NCBI RefSeq assembly: GCF_014084045.1
Contig: NZ_CP043732.1
Span: 372,001 to 436,000, forward strand
Direction of reading: 5' to 3'
DNA from: Microbacterium esteraromaticum
Lineage (GTDB): Bacteria > Actinomycetota > Actinomycetes > Actinomycetales > Microbacteriaceae
Length of the DNA stretch: 64,000 bases
The notes beneath the pieces were generated by a model, which searched no databases, was not told the origin of the DNA, and worked only from the letters and a program-made list of their open reading frames with translations. The position numbers were made by a program, and so were the translations under genes. Position 1 is the stretch's first letter. Every line of letters starts with the position of its first letter. Below are positions 54,750 to 62,564 of this stretch, one piece after another.

Positions 54750-56294
54750 TCAGCGGCGGCGGAGGCTGGGCGGGGCGTCCATACCCAGGGTCTCGCCTCG
54801 GAAGAAGGCGGGACGCCGGAACGCCTGCCAGATCATGATCGCCACACCGGCGAGGATGATGGTCACGCCGAGGATGAACACCAGCCCGATCCCGCCGATG
54901 TTCGACCCGCTGCCGTAGGCGGGGTCCATCGAGTCGATCAGCGTGGTGACGAACAGCACCGCGAGGATGCCTCCGCCGGCCAGCGGGAAGAGGAAGGTGA
55001 AGAAGAAGCTGCGCGCGGAGTCGAACCACTGGCGGCGGAAGTACCACACGCACGCGAAGGCGGTGAGCCCGTAGTAGAAGCAGATCATCATGCCGAGCGA
55101 CAGGATCGTGTCGGTGAGCACGTTCTCGCTGAGCAGTCGCATCACGGCGTAGAACACCGATGCGACGACAGCCGAGACGATCGTGGCGTACCCGGGGGTG
55201 AAGAACCGCGGGCTGACCCGTGCGAACTTCTGCGGCAGCGCACCGTAGTGGCCCATGGCGAGCAGCGTGCGGGCAGGTCCCACCGCCGTCGACTGCAGCG
55301 ACGCGGCCGAGCTCGAGAGCACGGCGAGCGACACGAGGAAGGCGAGCGGGCCGAGCACGGGGTCGGACAGCGCGAAGAACACGTTCGCCGAGATGTCCTC
55401 GTTCGCCAGTCCCAGCGCACCTGTGCCGACGCCGGCGAACATGATGAGCCCGATCGAGAGCAGCAGGTACAGGCTGACGACGATCACGACGGTGAGCATG
55501 GCCGCCCGGCCCGGGGTCTTCTCGGGGTTCTTCGTCTCCTCGTTCATCGTGAGGACGACGTCCCACCCCCAGAAGATGAAGATCGACAGCGAGAGTCCGG
55601 CCGCGAAGGCGCTAAAGGTGGGGACCTCGAACGGGTTGAACCACGACCACGAGAAGGCGGTCGGCTCGGGGGCCTCGCCGTCGACCGCCTTGATGATGGC
55701 CATCACCGCGAACACGACGAGGACGACGAGCTGGAAGCCCACCAGGATGTACTGGAACTTCTGCGTCGTCTGCATGTCGCGGTACGACACGAGCGTCGCG
55801 CCGAGCATGAACAGCAGGCAGACGACCACGTTGATGATCGGGTTGAACGCGAGGTCGGCGATCGCCGCGTTCCCTGAGACCTGCGCGATGAGCAGGAACA
55901 GGAACTCCACCGCGATGCCGGCGAGGTTCGAGAGCACGATCACGGTGGCCGCGATCAGGCCCCACCCGGTCATCCAGCCGATCCACGGGCCGAAGGCCCG
56001 CACACCCCAGGTGAACGAGGTGCCCGAGTCTGGCATGGCTCGGTTGAGCTCGCGGTAGCCGAACGCGGTGAGGAGCATCGGGATGAAGCCCACCAGGATG
56101 ATCGCGGGCACCTGAGTGCCCACCTCGGCCACCGTCGGCCCGAGGGATGCGGTGAGGGTGTAGGCAGGGGCGATCGTCGAGATGCCGATCACGACGGCGC
56201 CGAGCACGCCGACGGCGCCCGCGCTCAGGCCCTTCTGAGAGATTCCGGTCGTCACTCCGGAGTCGGGCATCATCGCCCGATCAGTGCTGGACAT
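54750..56294 (-). CDS. APC-family amino acid/polyamine permease
   Basis: A 514-residue transporter with twelve hydrophobic segments and APC motifs (GAVVIGISTIAPAYTLTASL, RAMPDSGTSFTWGVRAFGPW, MNEETKNPEKTPGRAAMLTV). It probably imports putrescine or GABA for the enzymes of the cluster. ATG 56294 shares one base with the stop of the stress-protein gene; the codon before it is TTG, which is unlikely to be used. The tail is short and cytosolic. Confidence 0.93.
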   Translation of the reverse strand: MSSTDRAMMPDSGVTTGISQKGLSAGAVGVLGAVVIGISTIAPAYTLTASLGPTVAEVGTQVPAIILVGFIPMLLTAFGYRELNRAMPDSGTSFTWGVRAFGPWIGWMTGWGLIAATVIVLSNLAGIAVEFLFLLIAQVSGNAAIADLAFNPIINVVVCLLFMLGATLVSYRDMQTTQKFQYILVGFQLVVLVVFAVMAIIKAVDGEAPEPTAFSWSWFNPFEVPTFSAFAAGLSLSIFIFWGWDVVLTMNEETKNPEKTPGRAAMLTVVIVVSLYLLLSIGLIMFAGVGTGALGLANEDISANVFFALSDPVLGPLAFLVSLAVLSSSAASLQSTAVGPARTLLAMGHYGALPQKFARVSPRFFTPGYATIVSAVVASVFYAVMRLLSENVLTDTILSLGMMICFYYGLTAFACVWYFRRQWFDSARSFFFTFLFPLAGGGILAVLFVTTLIDSMDPAYGSGSNIGGIGLVFILGVTIILAGVAIMIWQAFRRPAFFRGETLGMDAPPSLRRR

Positions 56295-57184
56295 CAATGT
56301 TCTCCTGCTTCAGCGCGGGTGCGCGGGACGACGATCATGGGGACGGGAAGCTCGTGCAGCATCTTCGCCGCTGTCGAGCCGAGGAAGAGGCGCCGGGGCT
56401 GTGCGAGGCGGCTCGAGCCGACCAGCACGACCTCGCCCGGGTGCCAGCGCAGGTGCGCCACGGCGTCTTCGACGCTGTCTCCGGCGGCGCGCTCGACCTC
56501 CGCCGCCAGGCCCTCGGGAAGGGTGGCGCGCACCTGGGTGAGAACGTCTTCGCCGTGCGAGTTCTGCACCAGTTCGATCGCACCGGTGTCGAGACCTGCG
56601 GGCACGTCGAACGGCACGAGCGACACGAGCCGCAGAGTGCTCTGCGCCGAGGTCGTCAGCCGCACGGCGGCGTCGAGCAGCGCGTCGGCGCCGGCGCGGG
56701 TGCCGACCGCCGCCGTCACGCGCGAGATCGGCATGTCGGCGTCGGCATTGCGGCGCGATCCTGCCGGGGCGAGCGCGACGGGGATGGGCGACGAGTGCAC
56801 CAGCTCCGATGCGACCGAGCCGAGCCGGTGGCGCCCGAGCGTGGAGCCGTTGGCTGCTCCCACGACGATCAGGCGCGCATCGAACTCCTCGCCTGCCGCG
56901 ATGATCCCCTCGGCGAACGACTCGTTGAAGCGCACGTGGCCGATGCTGCGGACATCGGCGGGCACCTCGGCAATGGCGGCGCGCAGCCACTCCTCGGCCT
57001 GCGCCCGGACGTAGTCCTCGTAGGCCCGCTCCGGAGCCACGATCGGGCTGCGGGTACCCTCGGGCGGCAGCACGATGACCAGATCGAGGTGCGCGTCGAC
57101 GCTGCGCGCCAGGCGCGCGCCGAGCGCGAGGGCGTCGGCCCCGGCATCCGTCGCCGTGTATGCGACGACGATCGACCCGGTCAT
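56294..57184 (-). CDS. Tandem universal stress protein (UspA)
   Basis: The 296-residue protein has two Usp domains. The first (to about 145) has VVAYTATDAGADALALGARL and the ATP-loop LIVVGAANGSTLGRHRLGSV. The second has VTAAVGTRAGADALLDAAVR and VVLVGSSRLAQPRRLFLGST. Its ATG overlaps the stop of the oxidase gene (ATGA), and its own stop overlaps the permease, so it is a true operon member rather than a chance neighbour. It may sense ATP or protect against the peroxide and aldehydes made by the oxidase. Confidence 0.92.
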   Translation of the reverse strand: MTGSIVVAYTATDAGADALALGARLARSVDAHLDLVIVLPPEGTRSPIVAPERAYEDYVRAQAEEWLRAAIAEVPADVRSIGHVRFNESFAEGIIAAGEEFDARLIVVGAANGSTLGRHRLGSVASELVHSSPIPVALAPAGSRRNADADMPISRVTAAVGTRAGADALLDAAVRLTTSAQSTLRLVSLVPFDVPAGLDTGAIELVQNSHGEDVLTQVRATLPEGLAAEVERAAGDSVEDAVAHLRWHPGEVVLVGSSRLAQPRRLFLGSTAAKMLHELPVPMIVVPRTRAEAGEH

Positions 57185-58560
57185 GCGCCGGCGACCTCGG
57201 CGCCGGTCCTCTCGACGATCTGCGCGGCGGCGAGTCGACCCATGCGGATCGCGCCGTCGACGTGCTGGTAGCCGGCGCCCGCCATGTCGCTGCAGGCGAA
57301 GTGGATCGGTCCGACAGCGGCGCGCAGGTCGGCGCCGTAGCGGTGCAGGCCGCCCATGTCGAAGCTCGCCGCGTAGGCACCTCGGGTCCACTCCTCGGTT
57401 CCCCAGTCGCTCTCGTAGTACACGACCGGGTTCTTCGCCTCGGGGCCGTAGTAGTGCGACAGCGACTCGAGGATGCGCTCCTTGCGCTCATCGGCGCTCA
57501 GGGCGAACAGGTCGTCGGCGTTCTGGTCGCTGACGAAGCCGACCAGGGTGCCGCGCTCGTCGCCGTGGTTGGTGTTGTCGTACGCCTCGTGCGAGAGCTC
57601 GTACGGGCTGAACGCCGTGCCGCTCAGGCCCTGCTCGCGCCAGAACGGGCGGTCGTACACCGCGTGGACCTTGATGACGAAGCCCATCGAGAGGTGCTGG
57701 TGCAGCTGGTGCTGACGACGCGGCAGGGGCGGCACGAAGGAGATGCGGTCGTACAGCACGGGGGCGTGCGCGAGGATCGCGTGCTTCGCGCGGACGGTGA
57801 CGCCGTCGGCGTGTGCGACCACGCCCTCGTCCGACCACTCCAGCGTGCGCACCGGCTGGCCGAGCATCACATCGTCGCCGAGACGCTCTGCGAGCAGCAG
57901 GGGCACCTGCTGCAGACCGCCGACGACCCGCTTGTCGAGGATGAAGTCGGCGTCGACGAGGTTCGAGTACGAGCCGGCCGATGCGGCCATCAGCAGCGAC
58001 TGCAGCAGCGAGAACGCGTGGGTCGGCTTGGTGAGCATCGCCGATCCCGTGGCGAAGGCCAGGTTGCGCACCGCCTCGTCGTCGTCGGTCTGCTGACGCA
58101 GCCACGCGTCCCAGGTGACCGAGTCCCACTCGGCCGCGTTCGGGTGCTCCCAGGGGCGGTCGGGGTCGATCTCGGCGACCATCGCGTCGAGCCGCTCGGT
58201 GAGCTCGGCGATCACCGCCTCGGTCTCGGTGGACACGGGGAACATCTCACCCGTGAAGCGGTGCAGCTGCCCGTCCGGGCCCACGTAGACGCTGTCGCCC
58301 TCGCGGTAGCGGCTGTAGGTCTCGAGCCCGAGCTCGTCGAGCGTCTCGATCAGGGCATCCTGATCCGGCGAGACCCACTGGCCGCCGATCTCGAGCATCG
58401 CGCCGTCGATGACGTCGGTCCACAGCCGGCCGCCGACGCGGTCGCGCGCCTCCAGCACGACGACCGACAGGCCGGCCTTGCGCAGCTCGTTCGCTGCGGT
58501 GGTGCCGGCGGCTCCGGCTCCGACGATGACGACGTCGCGACTGATCTCTCGCTGTGCCAT
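57181..58560 (-). CDS. puo: Flavin monoamine oxidase, probably putrescine oxidase
   Basis: A 459-residue FAD enzyme with the dinucleotide fold DVVIVGAGAAGTTAANELRK, AGLSVVVLEARDRVGGR, MLEIGGQWVSPDQDALI and the late FAD block GAGYQHVDGAIRMGRLAAAQ. It is like Rhodococcus/Kocuria putrescine oxidase, which turns putrescine into 4-aminobutanal, ammonia and H2O2. The adjacent GABA transaminase, dehydrogenases and permease support putrescine as the substrate; other amines are possible. Confidence 0.9.
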   Translation of the reverse strand: MAQREISRDVVIVGAGAAGTTAANELRKAGLSVVVLEARDRVGGRLWTDVIDGAMLEIGGQWVSPDQDALIETLDELGLETYSRYREGDSVYVGPDGQLHRFTGEMFPVSTETEAVIAELTERLDAMVAEIDPDRPWEHPNAAEWDSVTWDAWLRQQTDDDEAVRNLAFATGSAMLTKPTHAFSLLQSLLMAASAGSYSNLVDADFILDKRVVGGLQQVPLLLAERLGDDVMLGQPVRTLEWSDEGVVAHADGVTVRAKHAILAHAPVLYDRISFVPPLPRRQHQLHQHLSMGFVIKVHAVYDRPFWREQGLSGTAFSPYELSHEAYDNTNHGDERGTLVGFVSDQNADDLFALSADERKERILESLSHYYGPEAKNPVVYYESDWGTEEWTRGAYAASFDMGGLHRYGADLRAAVGPIHFACSDMAGAGYQHVDGAIRMGRLAAAQIVERTGAEVAGA

Positions 58561-58646
58561 TGGTGATCTCCTTTGATGCGGAATGTTCGAGTCGGGTGTG
58601 CCGGCCGCGCTCCCTGATCCCCCGACCGGGATCGCGGCCGGCCGTC

Positions 58647-60005
58647 TCAGGCGCGCTCGAGCGCGGCAGCGAGGACGTCGATGCCCTCGTTCAGCAGGTC
58701 GTCGCCGATCGACAGCGGCGGCAGGAAGCGGATGACGTTGCCGAAGGTGCCGCAGGTGAGGATGATGACCCCTTCGGCCACGCAGGCCTTGGCGACGGCT
58801 GCGGTGAGAGCGGCATCGGGAGCACCGGTCTCGGCGTCGACGAACTCGACGGCGATCATCGCGCCGTGGCCGCGGATGTCGCCGAGACGGGGGTCGTTCG
58901 CGCGGATCGCATCCAGTCGCTCGGTGAGCAGCGCGCCGATCTGCTGGGCGCGCTCGACGAGACCGTCGTTCTCGAAGGCGTCGATCGCGGCGAGCGCGGC
59001 TGCGCACGCGATCGGGTTGCCGCCGTAGGTGCCGCCGAGGCCGCCCGCGTGCGCGGAGTCCATGATCTCGGCGCGGCCGGTGACGCCGGCGAGCGGCAGG
59101 CCCGCGGCGATGCCCTTGGCGGTGGTGATCAGGTCGGGCTCGATGCCGAAGATCTCGCTGGCGAACATCGCGCCGGTGCGGGCGAAGCCCGTCTGCACCT
59201 CGTCGGCGATGAAGACCACGCCGTTGTCACGGCACCAGGCCACGACCGCGTCGAGGAAGCCGTCGGCGGGCACGATGAACCCGCCCTCGCCCTGGATGGG
59301 CTCGATGATCACGGCGGCCAGGCTGTCGGCGCCGATCTGCTTCTCGATGAGGGTGATCGCGCGCTTCGCCGCCTCGGCACCGGTGAGGCCGTCGCGGTAG
59401 GGGTATGAGCCGGGAACGCGGTACACCTCGGGTGCGAAGGGACCGAAACCGGCCTTGTAGGGCATCGACTTGGCGGTCAGCGCCATGGTGAGGTTGGTGC
59501 GACCGTGGTAGCCGTGGTCGAAGGCGACGACCGCCTGACGGCCGGTGTGCTTGCGGGCGATCTTGATCGCGTTCTCGACGGCCTCTGCGCCCGAGTTGAA
59601 CAGCGCGGTCTTCTTGGCGAAGTCGCCGGGGGTCAGGCGGTTGAGCGCCTCGGCCACGTCGACGTACGACTCGTACGGCGACACCATGAAGCAGGTGTGG
59701 GTGAACTGCGCTGCCTGTGCGGCCACGGCGGCGGCGACCTTGGGGTGCGCGTTGCCGACGCTGGTCACGGCGATGCCTGAGCCGAGGTCGATGAGCGAGT
59801 TGCCGTCGGCGTCGACGACGACGCCACCGCCGGCGGCGACGACGGAGACGGGCATGGAGTGCGCGACGCCGGCGGCGACCGCGTCGGCCTTGCGGGCGAG
59901 GATCGCCGCGGACTTCGGCCCGGGGAGTTCTGTGACGACACGACGGACCTGCTCGAGGGTGGGTCCGCCTGCGGGAATCGTGGAGGTCTCGTCGATGAGG
60001 GTCAT
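58647..60005 (-). CDS. gabT: 4-aminobutyrate aminotransferase
   Basis: A 452-residue class III PLP enzyme with FNSGAEAVENAIKIARKHTG, VVAFDHGYHGRTNLTMALTA, the PLP-phosphate and Asp region VVFIADEVQTGFARTGAMFA, and the catalytic Lys in LITTAKGIAAGLPLAGVTGR. It converts GABA plus 2-oxoglutarate to succinate semialdehyde plus glutamate. It is the first gene of the catabolic operon and is divergent from the PucR regulator. Confidence 0.96.
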   Translation of the reverse strand: MTLIDETSTIPAGGPTLEQVRRVVTELPGPKSAAILARKADAVAAGVAHSMPVSVVAAGGGVVVDADGNSLIDLGSGIAVTSVGNAHPKVAAAVAAQAAQFTHTCFMVSPYESYVDVAEALNRLTPGDFAKKTALFNSGAEAVENAIKIARKHTGRQAVVAFDHGYHGRTNLTMALTAKSMPYKAGFGPFAPEVYRVPGSYPYRDGLTGAEAAKRAITLIEKQIGADSLAAVIIEPIQGEGGFIVPADGFLDAVVAWCRDNGVVFIADEVQTGFARTGAMFASEIFGIEPDLITTAKGIAAGLPLAGVTGRAEIMDSAHAGGLGGTYGGNPIACAAALAAIDAFENDGLVERAQQIGALLTERLDAIRANDPRLGDIRGHGAMIAVEFVDAETGAPDAALTAAVAKACVAEGVIILTCGTFGNVIRFLPPLSIGDDLLNEGIDVLAAALERA

Positions 60006-60104
60006 GAGGCGAGGCTACGACCGCGGGAAGACGGATGCATTCGCCGAGTCGTACACTTGAGAGAGAACTTTCGCCTTGCTGTACAGCCGAGTTGAGGAGA
60101 CTCC
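60006..60104. promoter_or_regulatory. Divergent gabT/pucR control region
   Basis: The 99-bp space contains the AT-rich segment CGTACACTTGAGAGAGAACT followed by TTCGCCTTGCTGTACAGCC; TGTACAGCC and CGTACA may belong to promoters or to a PucR site. GAGGAGA lies before the PucR start. No clean palindrome is seen. Confidence 0.45.
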
Positions 60105-61610
60105 GTGGAGACCGCCGCCGCTCCGACGCTGCGCACCCTGCTCGGGCACGCCGAGCTGCGCCTGAGCCTCGTCTCGCCCGAGGAGTCGCTCGCCGATGGC
60201 GCGCTGGATCTTCCCGTGCGCTGGGTGCACAGCTCCGACCTCGTAGACCCGACGCCGTTCCTCGCCGACGACCTCGTGCTGCTGACGACGGGCAGCCAGT
60301 TCGCCGACCGCGACGCACCGGGCGCCGACGCGTACGTGGAGCGCCTTGTGCGCCGCGGCGTTCTCGCACTCGGTTTCGGGTCGGGCGTGCACCGGGTGGG
60401 TCCGTCCGACGAGCTCGTGACGGCGTGCGCCGGCGCGGGGCTCGCACTGTTCGAGGTGCCCTACGACATCCCCTTCCTCGCGATCGCCCGCGCGCACGCC
60501 GAGTCGATGGCCGCCCACGCCTACGCCCGGCGCACCTGGGCGCTCGAGGTGCAGCGCGCGCTGGCCGTGGCGGCCCTGCGCCCTCGGGGCCTGGAGGCGA
60601 CCCTGACCGAACTGGCCCGGCGCCTCGGCTGCTGGGTCGGACTGTTCGACTCGAGCGGCGCGACAGCGCAGCAGCATCCGGCGGCGCTCGACGGCGGTGC
60701 GGACGCCGTCTCGGATGCCGTGGCCGATCTGCTCGCAAGGGGGACGACCGCCAGTCGATCGCTCGACGAGGGCGATCGCACGGTCACCCTGTTCACCTTC
60801 GGCCGCACCGGCCAGCTGAAGGGCGTCATCGGAGTCGACCTCAGCCCCATCGACGCCGAGGCCCGTGCCGTCATCACCACGGCCATCGCGATGGCGGGTC
60901 TCGCACTCGAGCAGAGCGAGCAGCTCGCCCGTGGCCGGCGACGCATGCACACTCAGCTGCTCGCCTCCCTGCGGGCCGATGACCCCTCCCTCGCCAGGCG
61001 AACGCTCGGCGCCATGCCGCCCGCGCCGATGCTCGTCGCGACGGCGGACGCCGCGCCGGTCGACGCCGTGGTGGGCTGGTTCGAGCGGCAGCGGGCCGTC
61101 GGCGGCACGGTCACGTTCGTGGCCGAGGACGCCGACGGGCTGACGATCTGCATCGGCGCATCGTCGCGAGGTCTGCTCGACCAGGTGTCGGCGCGGTTCG
61201 ACATCCGGATCGGCGTCTCGGAACCGGCCGAGTACACGGGGTTCTCGCACGCTCATGCGCAGGCGATGACCGCCCTGCAACGCTCCGGCCGCGAGGGCGT
61301 GATCGAGTACCACGACGTGCAGCCGGGCGGTGTGCTCGACGCCCTGGTCTCGAGCGAGACCCGCACGCTCGCCCGGACCCGCCTCGCCACGCTGCGCGCG
61401 CACGACGCGACCAGCGGCACCGAGCTCGAGCGCACCCTGCGCGCATGGCTCGAGCACGACACGCATGCCGAGCAGACGGCAGCGGTCCTCGGCATCCACC
61501 GCCACACCCTGCGCACCCGCATCGCGCAGGCGGCGAACCTGCTCGGCACCGATCTCACCTCGTTCCCGGCGCGCGCCGAGCTCTGGGCGACGCTGCGCGC
61601 CGCGGAGTGA
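60105..61610 (+). CDS. PucR-family transcriptional regulator
   Basis: The 501-residue protein has the N-terminal PucR ligand-like domain (LRLSLVSPEESLADGALDLP, VRWVHSSDLVDPTPFLADDL), a GGDEF-like middle region and the C-terminal helix-turn-helix LEHDTHAEQTAAVLGIHRHT then LRTRIAQAANLLG. PucR proteins regulate purine, GABA (GabR-like) and amine use. It starts with GTG 60105 after GAGGAGA. Its place divergent from gabT makes it the probable activator of the putrescine/GABA operon. Confidence 0.92.
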   Translation: METAAAPTLRTLLGHAELRLSLVSPEESLADGALDLPVRWVHSSDLVDPTPFLADDLVLLTTGSQFADRDAPGADAYVERLVRRGVLALGFGSGVHRVGPSDELVTACAGAGLALFEVPYDIPFLAIARAHAESMAAHAYARRTWALEVQRALAVAALRPRGLEATLTELARRLGCWVGLFDSSGATAQQHPAALDGGADAVSDAVADLLARGTTASRSLDEGDRTVTLFTFGRTGQLKGVIGVDLSPIDAEARAVITTAIAMAGLALEQSEQLARGRRRMHTQLLASLRADDPSLARRTLGAMPPAPMLVATADAAPVDAVVGWFERQRAVGGTVTFVAEDADGLTICIGASSRGLLDQVSARFDIRIGVSEPAEYTGFSHAHAQAMTALQRSGREGVIEYHDVQPGGVLDALVSSETRTLARTRLATLRAHDATSGTELERTLRAWLEHDTHAEQTAAVLGIHRHTLRTRIAQAANLLGTDLTSFPARAELWATLRAAE

Positions 61611-61648
61611 CGACCGGCCCCGCTCGCGCTGACCCGGCGCCGATGCCG

Positions 61649-62509
61649 TCAGCGCTCGGGCGCCTCGGCCGCGGAACGCCTGCGGGCGATCAGCACCCGC
61701 ACGCAGCCCCAGGCCATCCCAGCGATGCCGAGCACGATCAGCACCACGCCGATGAGCCACACCGCCTCGTCCCACCGCGCGTAGCCGTACGACAGCGCCT
61801 CGACGAACCGGCCGAGGTACTCGGGGAACTCGCCGATGCTCCTGCCCTCGCCGAACCCCCACAGCCCGATGCCGAGCACCGTCGCCCCGAGCCCGACGAA
61901 CACGAAGGCGGTCGCAGCATCCCGCCGCCCGGGCTCGACCTTCTCGAGGTGCGAACCATCGGCGGCGATGCTCGGAGCACGCAGCGAGAGCACGGGCATC
62001 ACGATGATGAGGATCACCGCGAGCGGCGCGCACATGCCGACCACGTAGCCGGCGCCGGGCACGAGCGCGAGCTGTGCGCCGAGGCCCTCGCTCCACCAGT
62101 AGTGGAACCCGTCGTTGGCCGCGGTGGCATCCGCGATCGTCTGCCGCACACCGGGAAAGGCAAGGGCGACCGCCTGCACGATCCCGACCGGGACGGCGAC
62201 GAACAGCGGAGCGACGAAGCACGCGGTCATCAGCCGGAGCAGCACGGTGCCGACCTGCGACAGCGGCTTCCATGCCATCTCGAGCATGCACCAGCCCGCG
62301 TACACGGCGGGAGCCGCGATCGACAGCGTGCCCCACGGGCGGTCGCCAGCGGCATCCGCCAGCGTGTCGAACACGCCCCACACGCCGCCGGCGACCGCGA
62401 CGAGCAGCACGACGAGGTTCGCGCCGCGCCGCATCGCCCGCAGATCGGCGCGGAGAGGGTGCGGATCGTCGATCGGATCCTTCTCGGTCGAGTCGCTGCT
62501 CACGCTCAT
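61649..62509 (-). CDS. Multi-pass membrane protein, unknown function
   Basis: A 286-residue protein with a charged start (MSVSSDSTEKDPIDDPHPLR) and six to eight hydrophobic segments (GANLVVLLVAVAGGVWGVF, LRLMTACFVAPLFVAVPVGI, MCAPLAVILIIVMPVLSL, ATAFVFVGLGATVLGIGLWG, VWLIGVVLIVLGIAGMAWGC). No known motif is evident. It follows the RamB/ScfR-like gene on the same strand after 55 bp, so it may be cotranscribed. Confidence 0.7.
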   Translation of the reverse strand: MSVSSDSTEKDPIDDPHPLRADLRAMRRGANLVVLLVAVAGGVWGVFDTLADAAGDRPWGTLSIAAPAVYAGWCMLEMAWKPLSQVGTVLLRLMTACFVAPLFVAVPVGIVQAVALAFPGVRQTIADATAANDGFHYWWSEGLGAQLALVPGAGYVVGMCAPLAVILIIVMPVLSLRAPSIAADGSHLEKVEPGRRDAATAFVFVGLGATVLGIGLWGFGEGRSIGEFPEYLGRFVEALSYGYARWDEAVWLIGVVLIVLGIAGMAWGCVRVLIARRRSAAEAPER

Positions 62510-62564
62510 GCATCCCCCCTGACGTGCCGCCGTCAGACTATCGGGGCGCCTGCGCGTCTCCGGC

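Noticed and set aside
53298..55877. Long open frame of 859 codons on the plus strand over the dehydrogenase and permease genes
   Set aside because: It is antisense to three well-supported genes, has Arg/Glu/His-rich composition typical of GC-rich shadow frames and no recognisable domain.
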